Of a stretch of DNA of 64,000 nucleotides, positions 11,536 through 23,723 are shown piece after piece; the stretch's first letter is position 1, and each line of letters opens with the position of its first letter. Where the stretch lies: NCBI GenBank assembly GCA_035079385.1, contig JAVHKY010000004.1:17577001-17641000 (forward strand), given 5' to 3'. The notes under the pieces were generated by a model. That model was not told where the DNA came from. It saw only the letters and a program-made list of their open reading frames with translations, and made no database searches. Made by a program: the position numbers and the translations under genes. This stretch comes from Aspidiotus rigidus. Its lineage: Eukaryota > Arthropoda > Insecta > Hemiptera > Diaspididae.

Positions 11536-12395
11536 GTTGAAAATGGAGTACCCCAAGGTGGGGTTCTTAGCATCCTATGTTTTCTCATCTCCATGAACAA
11601 CAATGGAAAATTTATACCTCAACCAATCAAATACCGACTAATCGCCGACGATTTAAATATTTCATTGAGAGTGCGGGATTCAAAACTTGCAGAAGTACTC
11701 TTACAGAACTGCTTGCTCAAACTAAATGACTGGAGTGATCAAACCGGCTATCAATTCTCTTCCGGGAAAACAGTTGGCGTGAACTTCACAAAAAAAAGAA
11801 AAACAGAGCCCATCAATCTTAGCTTAAAGGACAACTGTCTTAAATTCAACCAAGAGACATCATTCCTAGGAGTCAAATTAGACGGCCGACTATCATGGAT
11901 TCCCCATCTCAAATATCTACGAACATCGATCCACAAACGTCTCAATATATTGGAAATGTTGCAAAACAGAAACTCCGGCACGCCACCTCACATCCTCCTG
12001 CAAATATATAGAACAACCATTCGGACAAAACTAGACTACGGCTCCATAATGTACTCGTCAGCTACAAACACCTCACTAAAAATGATTGATATTGTCCACA
12101 ATACCAGCCTACTAATAGCCATGCACGCATTCCCTACCAGCCCAATAGTAGGGATGCAGTTGCTCAGTGGCAACCCCCTCTAGAAATGCGACGCTCAATG
12201 CTATTCTTACATTACCATGCAAGAGTAGCATTTGATCAGCATCACGTCAACTTTAAACTCATCTCTACCAGGAACAAAATTTCAGAGAGACAAAGAAATC
12301 TCAACACTCAATTCAATTTACCGCCCTATGCTACACGCCTTGAAATCCAACAAGCAATGCAATAGATATCACTAATTTAAAAAAAAAAAAAAAAA
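11536..12395 (+). pseudogene. 5'-truncated LINE RT fragment with poly(A)
   Basis: The interval opens with GVPQGGVL and continues through LIADDLNI (the catalytic box, with FADD mutated to IADD here) to the YRTTIRTKLDYGSIMYS block. The largest frame is 11593-12183. It ends in an A-run at about 12380-12395. The element is inserted in a 175-bp tandem unit: TATAAA lies to the left and TACACACAAATATTA resumes to the right. The copy at 20607 keeps FADD, so this copy changed after duplication. Confidence 0.8.
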
Positions 12396-12439
12396 TACAC
12401 ACAAATATTACAAAATCGAAGAATAGGCTAATTTATTAT

Positions 12440-13442
12440 GGAACAAAGTCTACGACATGGCAAAACCGGAAAACTATAGAGGAATATGCCTGCTGAACAC
12501 CTGTTACAAAATATATGCAAAAATAATCGCAAAAAGAATAAATGAAATTACAGAAGAGAGATTACTAGAATACCAGAATGGCTCCGAGGAGGACGATCCT
12601 GCACGGACGCAAGCTTCACAATAAAGTTGTTAATGGAAAAAAGAATAGAGTACGATCTGGAGACCCATATGTGTTTCGTGGACCTTGAGAAGGCATATGA
12701 TAATGTAGATAGAAGAATATTGAGAAAAGTCTTTGAGAAATATGAGATACCGCTGAAACTGATACGCATAGTGGATGGGATGTATAAAAATACGGGAATA
12801 AGGGTAAGAATTGGAGAAGAACTATCCAGTCGTGAGGAGATCAGCAAAGGAGTACGACAGGGATGTCTGCTTTCATGCACCCTTTTTAACCTCTATATGG
12901 ATGCGATCACCAGAGGATGGATGCAAACGAACCCAAGAGGAGTGCGACTGACAAACAATAAACAACTCGAGACAATGATATTCGCGGATGACCAGGTAAT
13001 CCTGGCTGGGGATGAAGATGAACTGCAGTGAAGCATGTTCAAACTTGAGAATATCGCCCGGAAGTACGGAATGAAAATCTTGACGCAAAAAACAAAGACC
13101 ATGGCATTCAGGGGAAAGGAAGCAGTTCGGAGCAAAATTGTGATAAATGGGAAGATCATAGAACAAGTTAACAGCTTCAACTATCTGGGAGTCAATATGT
13201 CGTACAATGGAGAAACAGATGTGCGCGAGAAGATAAAAAGATGCCTGAAGGTGATAGGCCTCATTAACCGTAATCTGAATGCAAATAAAACCAGACGCGA
13301 GACCAGGTTAAGAGTATACAACACACTGGCTGTACCCATGCTAACGTACGGGTCGGAGACATGGGCCCTAAAGAAATCGGAGAAGAGACGGATAGAGGCG
13401 GCAGAGATGCGCTTTATGAGAAGAACATCGAGGACAAGGTAA
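12440..13442 (+). pseudogene. RTE/L2-like endonuclease-reverse transcriptase fragment
   Basis: The fragment begins with the NYRGICLLNTCYKIYAKI block, then FVDLEKAYDNV (catalytic Asp), GVRQGCLLS, FADDQVI (catalytic Asp pair) and the RRIEAAEMRFMRR tail. A one-base deletion near 12577 shifts the frame and a TGA at 13029-13031 splits the palm region. Both lesions are present in copy 2, so inactivation predates the duplication. No endonuclease domain or 3' end is present. It stops abruptly where the transposase begins. The clade is my best reading, not certain. Confidence 0.8.
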
Positions 13443-14620
13443 AAATCATTAATAGACTCGATAAAGGCGAAAGTGTAGACTCTCTGGTCTCATTCTATGG
13501 AATCGGAAAACAAACGGTGTATGATTTAAAAAGTCAGCGAGAAAAAATATTGGGCTACGCATCTAAGCTGGACTCCGAGGACGGTTGTAAACGACAAAAT
13601 ACTATGAGGTCAGCGGAAAATGAAAAATTGGAGGAAGCTGTATATTTATGGTTCATTCAGAAGAGAAGTAAAGGAGAGCCCATATCAGGACCTCTTCTAT
13701 GTGAGAAAGCCCTATTATTCAGTGAAAAACTGGAGAGTTCCCCAGATTTCAAAGCTAGTCAAGGTGGGCTGCGAAACTTCAAAGCTCGACATGGTATTCG
13801 TGAGGTAATTCAACTGCAGCTGAAAATTTCAAAATGAGTTTCTCGGAGTTTCTGGAAGAAGAAAATCTATCTCTAGATGACATTTATAACGGTGATGAGA
13901 GCGGTCTGTATTGGAGGTCTTTACCTCGTAAATCACTAGAAGCGAGGAGGGAAATACCTGCTCCTGGTTACAAAATTAGTAAAGATCGAGTGACAATAAT
14001 GTTGTGTTCCAATGGCAGCGGTACTCACAGCCTCGCCGTGCTCTTAATAGGCAAATCTAAGAAACCCCGATGTTTTAAAAATGTTAATCTTCCCCTAATT
14101 TACAAGAATCAGAAAAATGCTTCGATGGATGTTCCTGTATTTTTTGACTGGTTCAAAAATAATTTTATATTGGCAGTGAAATCGTTCGGAGAAAAAGAGA
14201 AATAAACAGGACGAGTAGTCCTTCTACTCGATAATGCCCCTTCCCACCCGGGATTGATGAAAATTTTGAAGTCAAAAATTTTCCGCCAAATGTTACTGCT
14301 TTAATCCAGCCAATGGATCAAGAGGTAATAGCAAAAACGAAGAGAATGTACAAGAAAGATCTATTGCGACGTCTACTGCTAGCTGAGGATGATGAAGAAA
14401 GTGTAATTTCGTTGTTGAAAAAACTTAATCTGAAAGATTGCTCTTACATGATAGCTGATGCATGGAGTTCGTTGACTCGAGAAAATTTTCGAAACGCGTG
14501 GAATAAATTGATAGGAAAGGGAGATGAGAATGCTTAGAATAATTTGGATACCACTGAGGAGGATATTGATGAAGTTGTAGATCAGTTATTTCCTCAAATC
14601 CCTGGAAGTACGAAAGTGTA
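13433..14620 (+). pseudogene. pogo/Tigger-like (jerky-type) DDE transposase, dead
   Basis: The N-terminal CENP-B-like helix-turn-helix is readable (DKVKIINRLDKGESVDSLVSFYGIG at about 13434-13510). A second DNA-binding region follows (FIQKRSKGEPISGPLLCEKA). The catalytic core has NGDESGLYW (first Asp, about 13892), LLLDNAPSHP (second Asp, about 14230) and LIQPMDQ (third Asp, about 14310). A frameshift with a small deletion lies near 13815-13834, with a TAA at 14203-14205, another frameshift near 14275 and a TAG at 14535. The C-terminus ends near 14620, 28 bp from the converging innexin stop. No terminal inverted repeats were found. Confidence 0.87.
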
Positions 14621-14648
14621 GTACTGTAAACTTCTACGAGTTCTACGG

Positions 14649-15734
14649 CTACATTTCTGCGAGTTCTTCGCCTAAATCACAAATTAGCGCGCTCATCAAG
14701 TCATTATAAACCGGGGCATCAATATTTTTACCTAACTGGTATAATATGAACCAATCGCCTAATTTACATTTATTCAAAACAGCCTCGATGTCTTTCTTCG
14801 AAGATTGACGGGATTGTGCTCGTAAGAGGAGAAGTTGAAAAGGCCGACAAAACACAACGGCTATTTGGTGGATAAGCCATAGGCTGGTCATTATCGCGAG
14901 AAAAACCAACCAGAACCACAGGAATATGTAGATTTTTTCGTTTACAATATTGATAGGCAATAAACACATTCCGTCGAAGTTCTGCACGGACCCAGAAGGT
15001 CCAAATTTACGGAATGTGCACTTCGTAATTTTGGGGAAGATCCGCGTCATTGGATCGACCCTCTGTTCGATATCCATATCTATGAAACTGAATACATCCG
15101 TGCCGTACATTCGAAATTCGCCATCCAAAAAATAGTCAACAAAGTATATTTGCGCCACCACATTGACCAAGTTCAGAAATTCGCATATCATGAACCGAAA
15201 CACGTAAAAGTTGTGATGACGGAAATTTTTTCGAAAGTAATTCACAAGCTTACTGAGGCACTCCGCTTTCTCTTCGTCGCTTATCATTACGTTTGATAGA
15301 TTTAACGAGAGCGTTTCTAGGCGTCCAGCCTCCCAGATCTTCCACAAATAATGCGGGACGTAAAACAATAATGCTTGAAAAAAAAGCGCAAAGCATACCC
15401 ATTGGTAATACTTGTGGTATTTTACTCCGCCGTCGTTCGCTACTTGACTATGGACACCTGGCGATATCACATCCAGTCCAAGGCGTTCAGATAAATTGTT
15501 ACTCGTTATCGTGAAGGTGGAGTAGATCCAGCAATAAGTGTTCATTATGTGCGACGGAATTTCGTCGACGATGCAGTCGATCGGGTCACCGATATATTGC
15601 CGCGAGGTGACGATCAGCGTAAACGACATCAATATGATGACCGTCACCTTGCAATGTAGTCTGAATACATTATTATCGATGCATACTGAATTCGTCTTCA
15701 GTAGGCTTCTCAACGAACTAAAAAGGTGAAACAT
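14649..15734 (-). CDS. inx2: Innexin 2-like gap-junction protein, copy 1
   Basis: A single uninterrupted 361-codon ORF from ATG matches the length and layout of insect innexin 2. The N-terminus has LLK-x-VCIDNNVFRLH. Membrane segment 1 (about 30-48) runs into TSRQYIGDPI. Extracellular cysteines C54 and C68 are present, as are the innexin hallmark YYQWV (109-113), the third-segment region IYFVDYFLDGEF, a second cysteine pair (ITKCTF...GMCLLP), the fourth segment (about 268-290) and GDWFILYQLGKN near the end. Innexins form hexameric channels for gap junctions in the plasma membrane. The stop is TAG where copy 2 has TGG, so this copy is two residues shorter. The absence of introns suggests a retrocopy or a naturally single-exon coding region; no poly(A) is seen. 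Confidence 0.93.
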   Translation of the reverse strand: MFHLFSSLRSLLKTNSVCIDNNVFRLHCKVTVIILMSFTLIVTSRQYIGDPIDCIVDEIPSHIMNTYCWIYSTFTITSNNLSERLGLDVISPGVHSQVANDGGVKYHKYYQWVCFALFFQALLFYVPHYLWKIWEAGRLETLSLNLSNVMISDEEKAECLSKLVNYFRKNFRHHNFYVFRFMICEFLNLVNVVAQIYFVDYFLDGEFRMYGTDVFSFIDMDIEQRVDPMTRIFPKITKCTFRKFGPSGSVQNFDGMCLLPINIVNEKIYIFLWFWLVFLAIMTSLWLIHQIAVVFCRPFQLLLLRAQSRQSSKKDIEAVLNKCKLGDWFILYQLGKNIDAPVYNDLMSALICDLGEELAEM

Positions 15735-16080
15735 GGTTCCAAATTATACACGAAAATATCGCAAGAAAATAAAAAATACAGAAGTGAAATTACGCAGGAA
15801 ACACTAACGATCACAACCTTACCGCAAGTAAAGACAGTCACGAGTAAAGTGCAGTATTTATCACCATCATACAGCCTGCATCAATTTTTCGTCATCCTTC
15901 GTAACTATTTTCAATATGATTACAAAAAGGGAGCAAAGTTCGATTCGATATCTAGTTTATTTAGTCCTAATTTTATTTCTGGAACAAGCGGTTTGAGATA
16001 CCGCACCGAAAGTAATACATTCCGTGGCATTAAGTTAGGTGTTGCGAAATATTACGCATCGGATAATGGATGGGGTGACA
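15735..16080. other. Innexin copy 1 upstream region
   Basis: This sequence precedes the innexin ATG (read on the minus strand) and reaches the start of the PLE. It holds no domain. It is retained in copy 2 (24816-25150) with several indels, including a ~14-bp segment next to the ATG present only in copy 1. A promoter here is inferred from position only. Confidence 0.35.
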
Positions 16081-16099
16081 CCGTGTACATGTGTAATCA

Positions 16100-17215
16100 T
16101 TTCTATTATTTCATGACATGCCTGGAACAACCAGGTTCCAGGAAGATGAAGAGGATTTACTGAAGAAAGGCTTGAAGATCGCTCTTTCTTCTCCTCCCGA
16201 AGAGAAAGCTTTGACCAATTTGATCGCCGACATATCGATGCACCCGAAGGTTTAGACAATAGCTATCCAGTGCAAAAGGTCATCTCATCTAGCCCAACCG
16301 AACCGATTCCCGGCCCAACTCGCCGTACCATGAATAATTTCAATTTTGTCCTCGTAGGTACGAGCCATATCGATATGAAGGGAGGTTGAAGCACATAAAC
16401 ATGTAACTATAAAAGGAAAAGATAGTCTTATTTTCTCTTTTACTTTTCGACCTCCTTTCTGGCCCTCTTGAATTAAATTTAAAAACTTTTTTGGTTTTTT
16501 TTTTCGTTCTCTATTTTTCCGCACCCGGATCCTAAGAAAATTTGTTGCCTTTTCATTTTCACCTTGTTTGTGATTCGATATTAAACTGTGATTTCGAGAC
16601 TTATCTTTTCCTTTTATGGTTCCAGTGTCTATATGCTCTAACCTCCCTTCATACCATGAATGACCTACGGGAGAAGATCAAAACAAATGATCTTGTGGTG
16701 TCCAAGGCAGACAAAGGTAGCTCCGTTGTTGTCCTAGATCGGAATGAGTACGAGAAGGTAGAAGAGTTCTTGAATAATGATGGTGCGAAATTTCGACAAG
16801 ATTTTAATTTTCTTAAATTCATTGCCAATGTTCGTAGATGTATCAGTGAAAGTAAGTTCGTAATACCCCTCCTGGCTCCAAAAAAGAATATGAATCCTTT
16901 TCCTCCTAGATTATACGGTCTACCGAAAGTCCACCAAGACGAAGTTTCGGTCAGACCAATAGTCTCATTTATATCCTCCCTCACATATAAACTGGCGAAG
17001 TATTTGAACATGTGGTTTCAGTGGAGTACGGACTTTGTGTCAGAATTTTCGGACGGTATTAATCGGAAAAATCAAGGACTTTGTCCCCCTCCTGACTCCA
17101 CATTAATTCTATTTGATGTCGCTGGTTTATTTGCAAATGTTCCTTTGGGCCCCACCCACGAAAGTATTGATAAGAATCAATTCACCATTAAGCTCATGAC
17201 CCGTGCTTAAATCCT
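16100..17215 (+). pseudogene. Decayed Penelope-like element, N-terminal half (copy 1)
   Basis: The readable order is PLE N-terminus (KKGLKIALSS at about 16165), the SKADKGSSVVVLDR block (about 16700), LYGLPKVHQ (about 16915), RPIVSFISS and LFDVAGLFANVP (about 17110). It is broken by a TAG near 16252 and a one-base shift near 16275, both absent from copy 2. It lacks the catalytic YVDD part and the GIY-YIG domain. An inverted-repeat insertion (about 16340-16660) interrupts the linker before the KADKG block. Confidence 0.8.
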
Positions 17216-17625
17216 CTCGATAGATTCCGAGAGATTGCACTGATTCTAAATGTGCTACCTGTAACTCTATAAGCAACCTTTTTAACCCTTTTTCTTTGTT
17301 TGCCTAACTTTCACCGATTTAAGATTCGAGACGACGTTCGAAAAAAAGTTCAGTTCGTTCCGAGATTTGGTTGTGGCTATTTGTTGATCATTCCTTGTAT
17401 TATTTATGTGTTACTTATTTTACTATCATTAAAGAAAAAACCGTGTTGTTTACTCGTGTATCGTGTTTTTGGAATAAAGAAGATGGAAAAAAATTAGATG
17501 CCATTCCAGGACAGCAATGGCAGTGAGGAGCTTCTGTCCCGAGTCCCCTAGAACCCGAAGTTTTCCAAGTCCTAAAATCATGACGTGACAACATAAACGC
17601 GCTGCAATCTCAAGGAAACCGTCGT
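17216..17625. other. Spacer between duplication copies
   Basis: This is unduplicated sequence with no recognisable gene. The right part, about 17600-17625, matches sequence near 4150. Confidence 0.35.
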
Positions 17626-17627
17626 CT

Positions 17628-17868
17628 TTTCAGGTCCCCCTCCTATCATAAATAGCTTGGAGGTAGGAATTTTCCAAGTCCCCCTTTATCATATATAGCT
17701 CGAAGGTCGGAATTTTTCCAAGTCCCGCCCTTATCATATAGAGCTCGAGAGTCGGCAGTTTTCCAAGTCCCTCTTCTATCATATAGCTCGGAGGTAGGAA
17801 TTTTTCTAAGTCCCTTTAGGAATTTTTTTAAGTCCCTTTCCTATCTTATATGGCTAGAGGGTCGAAAG
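17628..17868 (-). repeat. 45-bp minisatellite array at the duplication junction
   Basis: About five units of the 45-bp family are in reverse orientation (CTATCATATATAGCTCG-GAGGT-GGAATTTTTCCAAGTCCC). The last unit runs into the start of duplication copy 2. Copy 1 also starts in one unit of this family (8772-8815). Confidence 0.85.
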
Positions 17869-17939
17869 ATCGTTATAAATGACCTAACAAAGAGTGTCAG
17901 CTTTTTCCTCAACAAATATTTTTTCAGTACCTCCCTATT

Positions 17940-19390
17940 GACCACTAACCCACAACGAGTGGGTGACCGTGGGTTTCGATTTCCATACACGAAAAAAGCC
18001 ATAGAAGTATTCCTTAAAGATATTACTCACGCCCTACGCTTCTTCCTTCTCTCCGTCTGTAGAACTTTAAAATTACCATCCTAATCTCCACCATATTTCT
18101 TGGTCTCACCTTCGATCAAAACCCTCCTAGACCCTCCTATCAAAATTATAGCGAAATACCTGCAAGGCACTTCGGAACCGACTGTAAACGCCAACTTCTC
18201 CTTCAACTCTACAATAGTCTAATCCGCTACTACTTTGATTACGGTTCTCCTATTTACACCCACCTGAATCCAATTCAATCTTCCCATTTTCGAGCGACTC
18301 TTTGCACACTTAGCATTAGCTCTTCACTCAGTCATACGCTGAGAAAGGACTTGATTCACTTCGTTGACACGCTTACAATCTGGCCCCGACAGCTAAACAC
18401 CCTAATCGTCCTGTCTTTTCGAACGCTCTTAGCCCATGTAAGTCATCCCTTCTGTCGCTTCAATCCTACCCAGGCACCCATCTCAAAATTAGGTCTTAAT
18501 TTCAATTTTTTCATACATTCCCCCAAGCTTAGCCTCGTCTCAATCTCACCGAAATTCCCAAAAAAGTCAACTTTATACCAAAATAACTGGACAAAATCAT
18601 TGCTTCAAAATTCTCCCCCCACCTTCACGGCTGCACGGACTTCAGAAACGGATATTTAGTCTCAATATCTCACCCTTCCGCGTGAGAAACTTCGCTCCGT
18701 ATTAATCGCCGAACTTACCGCCATATTTACCAACCTCTCCCTCCTAACTCGTTTCTCTCCTCCCCGCAAATTTCTTATACTATCTGATTTTCTCTCGCGT
18801 CAGTCCTATCGTCCAAGACAATTGAAGTTGCAACTCACCCTCCGTCTCTTTTCTATGGATACCGGGACATATTGACCTTGAAGAATACGAGCAGTAGATC
18901 TTGCCGCAAAGTAGTCACTGCGTTCGCTTTCCATATTGATCGTTCGCCCTCCCACTCGTACAATCTCAAATACACCATCATTCTCTCCTCTTGGCATGAT
19001 TTCTAGTCTTCCGTAACCTTTGAAAAACCCTTATTAAAGAAGTTCCAATCGCTTGCTCTACTTCAAACCGGCCTTCCTGACGCAAAGAAATCATCGTAAT
19101 TCGTCTAAGAATGGACTAGACTTACCTCGCCTAATCTTTCCTTCTCTCACACCCCTCACTCTTTTCACATCTATGCAGCAATGCCGAAAATTACCCGTTC
19201 AAAACGTTTTCTATTGCCCAGCTCTCGAAAACATCTGCCTTCACCATTCGTATCACAAATTTTCTCTCAAACAATTAAGGAGAAAACCAATAGAGCACGA
19301 TGAAACACCTCCAATCCACCATTTCTACAACACCATCGGATTCATTTTCATTTTTATTGTCCTCATATCCACTCCGAGCCAATAACCCTA
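17940..19390 (+). pseudogene. Decayed Jockey/I-like LINE 3' half (copy 2)
   Basis: This is the same LINE remnant as at 8900-10330. Its left two thirds are clearly more diverged from copy 1 (many substitutions and indels, such as near 18050-18070 and 18900) than the right third, which is nearly identical. Confidence 0.7.
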
Positions 19391-19399
19391 GTGGTGAGG

Positions 19400-20235
19400 C
19401 TCATAAATGATTAATACGCTGGAAAATCGAAAAGAAATAACTATTTAATGAGGTACATTTAAAAACCACAAATAAATTGTTATTTCGTTTGGATTTTACA
19501 ATTTATTAACTATGAAGTCTAGCCATGATTTAAAAATTCGGATGAACTCCATCGAGGCACTTAATTAGAGAAAAAAAAGAAGGAATCAAACTTCTTCCAG
19601 CTTCAATGTTCAAGAAACGAGCAAATACATAATCGACTGTTTTCAAAGCGGCTGTGTGATAAAAAAAAATACAGAATGCAGGCGAGGTGTCAGGGAGAAA
19701 ATATTATAGAATGGCCTATCACTTGAAATCGGGAATGAAGTGAAGTTATTATATCGTGTTTGCGGCTGGAAAATAATCTTGAGAGGCAGGAAAGGGATTT
19801 ACAGTACAGTGTTTTTAGCTTTGAATCTTTGTTGTTGCAGGAGAACGCTCAAGTTTACGAACAAGTGAAGAGGCACCCTTACAATATGAGGAATATTCTA
19901 GAATTAATCTTCATTTTATGTTAATGCAATCTGTGGTAGTCTTATCCAAATGGCAAAAACATTCGAAGGAGTTCCGCCGCTGGTGATGTGTCAGGGGAGA
20001 GTACAGCCTAATCTTTGTTTACTCAAAGAGGTATCTGGGTATATGCAATATCACTGTGATTTTTATTACAGCGAAGGATACCTTCCACACATTCTTATCT
20101 TTATGCTATCGTAAAAACAGGATAACGCACGGAAGTTTGAGGAATATTTCCGAAAACCGCACTTTTACCCTCTGTTCGAGATTTCTCTCTTTCATATTGA
20201 TGATTGCATCGTGAATTATACAGAACATGTTCAAT
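19400..20235. other. Unassigned interior of duplication copy 2
   Basis: This interval matches 10340-11180. No gene is visible. Confidence 0.4.
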
Positions 20236-20606
20236 TACGAGTCACACTATAAACTAATTATGAACAAATATTACACAATCGAATAGGTTAATTTATTAGG
20301 GAACGAAATTTACAAAAGATACACAAAAGAGCAGCTAATATCAGATCGACGTACACATCAGTGAAGGAGTCAAATAACGTCTTATCAAGATAGTTCGAAA
20401 AAATTTAATCATTAAATTAGGTCGAGTCACATTATAAAGTACACACAAATATTACAAAATCTAAGAATAGGCTAATTTATTATAGAACAAAGTTTACAAC
20501 AGATACAAGAGCAGTGGATATCATATCGAAGTACACATCAGTGAAGGAGTCAGATCAGGATAGTTCGAAAAAGTTTGATCATTCAATTAGGTCCAGTCAC
20601 ATTATA
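20235..20606. repeat. ~175-bp tandem repeat (copy 2)
   Basis: This is the same array as at 11185-11535. The second and third units are more complete here (TTTACAACAGATACAAGAGCAG is retained), so copy 1 has lost short segments. Confidence 0.75.
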
Positions 20607-21478
20607 AAAAATAGTTGAAAATGGAGTACCCCAAGGTGGTGTTCTTGGCGTCCTATGTTTTCTGATCTCCTTGAACAACATTGGAAAATTTATACCTCAA
20701 CCAATCAAATACCGACTATTCGCCGACGATTTAAATATTTCATTGAGAGTGCGGGATCGAAAACTTGCAGAAGTACTCTTACAGAACTGCTTGCTCAAAC
20801 TAAATGACTGGAGTGATCAAACCGGCTATCAATTCTCTTCCGGGAAAACAGTTGGCGTGAACTTCACAAAAAAAAGAAAAACAGAGCCCATCAATCTTAG
20901 CTTAAAGAACAACTGTCTTAAATTCAACCAAGAGACATCATTCCTAGGAGTCAAATTAGACAGCCGACTATCATGGATTCCCTATCTAAAATATCTACGA
21001 ACATCGATCCACAAACGTCTCAATATATTGGAAATGTTGCAAAACAGAAACTCCGGCACGCCACCTCACATCCTCCTGCAAATATATAGAACAACCATTC
21101 GGACAAAACTAGACTACGGCTCCATAATGTACTCTTCAGCTACAAACACCTCACTAAAAATGATTGATATTGTCCACAATACCGGCCTACGAATAGCCAT
21201 GCACGCATTCCCTACCAGCCCAATAGTAGGGATGCAGTTGCTCAGTGGCAACCCCCTCTAAAAATGCGACGCTCAATGCTATTCTTACAGTACCATGCAA
21301 GAGGAGCATTTGATCAGCATCACTTCAACTTTAAACTCATCTCTACCAGCAACAAAATTGCAGAGAGACAAAGAAATCTCAACACTCAATTCAATTTACC
21401 GCCCTATGCTACACGCCTTGAAATCCAACAAGCAATGCAATAGATATCACTAATTAAAAAAAAAAAAAAAAAAAAAAT
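20607..21478 (+). pseudogene. 5'-truncated LINE RT fragment with poly(A) (copy 2)
   Basis: This is the counterpart of 11536-12395. Its catalytic box is still FADD (RLFADDLNI near 20716), and the frame 20671-21261 is open. It ends in a ~22-nt A-run near 21456-21478. Confidence 0.8.
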
Positions 21479-21519
21479 ACACACAATATTACAAAATCGA
21501 AGAATAGGCTAATTTATTA

Positions 21520-22523
21520 TGGAACAAAGTCTACTACATGGCAAAACCGGAAATCTATAGAGGAATATGCCTGCTGAACACCTGTTACAAAATATATGCA
21601 AAAATAATCGCAAAAAGAATAAATGAAATTACAGAAAAGAGATTACTAGAATACCAGAATGGCTCCGAGGAGGACGATCCTGCACGGACGCAAGTTTCAC
21701 AATGAAGTTGTTAATGGAAAAAAGAATAGAGTACGATCTGGAGACCCATATGTGTTTCGTGGACCTTGAGAAGGCATATGATAATGTAGATAGAAGAATA
21801 TTGAGAAAAGTCTTTGAGAAATATGAGATACCGCTGAAACTGATACGCATAGTGGATGGGATGTATAAAAATACGGGAATAAGGGTAAGAATTGGAGAAG
21901 AACTATCCAGCCGTGAGGAGATCAGCAAAGGAGTACGACAGGGATGTCCGCTTTCATGCACCCTTTTTAACCTCTATATGGATGCGATCACCAGAGGATG
22001 GATGCAAACGAACCCAAGAGGAGTGCGACTGACAAACAATAAACAACTCGAGACAATGATACTCGCGGATGACCAGGTAATCCTGGCTGGGGATGAAGAT
22101 GAACTGCAGTGAAGCATGTTCAAACTTGAGAATATCGCCCGGAAGTACGGAATGAAAATCTTGACGCAAAAAACAAAGACCATGGCATTCAGGGGAAAGG
22201 AAGCAGTTCGGAGCAAAATTGTGATAAATGGGAAGATCATAGAACAAGTTAACAGCTTCAACTATCTGGGAGTCAATATGTCGTACAATGGAGAAACAGA
22301 TGTGCGCGAGAAGATAAAAAGATGCCTGAAGGTGATAGGCCTCATTAACCGTAATCTGAATGCAAATAAAACCAGACGCGAGACCAGGTTAAGAGTATAC
22401 AACACACTGGCTGTACCCATGCTAACGTACGGGTCGGAGACATGGGCCCTAAAGAAATCGGAGAAGAGACGGATAGAGGCGGCAGAGATGCGCTTTATGA
22501 GAAGAACATCGAGGACAAGGTAA
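21520..22523 (+). pseudogene. RTE/L2-like reverse transcriptase fragment (copy 2)
   Basis: This has the same motifs as 12440-13442, with the same one-base deletion before GGRSCTDASF and the same TGA (22110-22112). The catalytic box is LADD here, with Phe mutated to Leu, while GVRQGCPLS keeps the usual Pro. Confidence 0.8.
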
Positions 22524-23701
22524 AAATCATTAATAGACTCGATAAAGGCGAAAGTGTAGACTCTCTGGTCTCATTCTATGGAATCGGAAAACAAACGGTG
22601 TATGATTTAAAAAGTCAGCGAGAAAAAATATTGGGCTACGCATCTAAGCTGGACTCCGAGGACGGTTGTAAACGACAAAATACTATGAGGTCAGCGGAAA
22701 ATGAAAAATTGGAGGAAGCTGTATATTTATGGTTCATTCAGAAGAGAAGTAAAGGAGAGCCCATATCAGGACCTCTTCTATGTGAGAAAGCCCTATTATT
22801 CAGTGAAAAACTGGAGAGTTCCCCAGATTTCAAAGCTAGTCAAGGTGGGCTGCGAAACTTCAAAGCTCGACATGGTATTCGTGAGGTAATTCAACTGCAG
22901 CTGAAAATTTCAAAATGAGTTTCTCGGAGTTTCTGGAAGAAGAAAATCTATCTCTAGATGACATTTATAACGGTGATGAGAGCGGTCTGTATTGGAGGTC
23001 TTTACCTCGTAAATCACTAGAAGCGAGGAGGGAAATACCTGCTCCTGGTTACAAAATTAGTAAAGATCGAGTGACAATAATGTTGTGTTCCAATGGCAGC
23101 GGTACTCACAGCCTCCCCGTGCTCTTAATAGGCAAATCTAAGAAACCCCGATGTTTTAAAAATGTTAATCTTCCCCTAATTTACAAGAATCAGAAAAATG
23201 CTTCGATGGATGTTCCTGTATTTTTTGACTGGTTCAAAAATAATTTTATATTGGCAGTGAAATCGTTCGGAGAAAAAGAGAAATAAACAGGACGAGTAGT
23301 CCTTCTACTCGATAATGCCCCTTCCCACCCGGGATTGATGAAAATTTTGAAGTCAAAAATTTTCCGCCAAATGTTACTGCTTTAATCCAGCCAATGGATC
23401 AAGAGGTAATAGCAAAAACGAAGAGAATGTACAAGAAAGATCTATTGCGACGTCTACTGCTAGCTGAGGATGATGAAGAAAGTGTAATTTCGTTGTTGAA
23501 AAAACTTAATCTGAAAGATTGCTCTTACATGATAGCTGATGCATGGAGTTCGTTGACTTGAGAAAATTTTCGAAACGCGTGGAATAAATTGATAGGAAAG
23601 GGAGATGAGAATGCTTAGAATAATTTGGATACCACTGAGGAGGATATTGATGAAGTTGTAGATCAGTTATTTCCTCAAATCCCTGGAAGTACGAAAGTGT
23701 A
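22514..23701 (+). pseudogene. pogo/Tigger-like transposase, dead (copy 2)
   Basis: It is nearly identical to 13433-14620, with two differences noticed by eye. One is Ala/Pro in SLPVLLIG. The other creates an additional TGA at about 23559 (CGA in copy 1). Catalytic NGDESGLYW, LLLDNAPSHP and LIQPMDQ are all recognisable across shared frameshifts. Confidence 0.87.
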
Positions 23702-23723
23702 GTACTGTAAACTTCTACGAGTT

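Larger units (their letters stand above)
8774..17082. repeat. Tandem segmental duplication, copy 1
   Basis: This 8.3-kb unit is repeated in direct orientation from about 17832. Homology starts at the box TCCCTTTCCTATC and ends after a shared AAAAATCA inside the PLE. The order in both copies is decayed LINE, ~175-bp repeats, truncated LINE, RT fragment, transposase, innexin and PLE. The offset between copies grows from about 9027 at the left to about 9090 at the PLE because of small indels. Identity is highest over the transposase and lower at both ends. Confidence 0.95.

Noticed and set aside
13361..13837. Possible RT-transposase fusion protein
   Set aside because: The overlapping frame begins in an out-of-frame part of the LINE. 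The real transposase homology starts only at about 13433, so there is no fusion.
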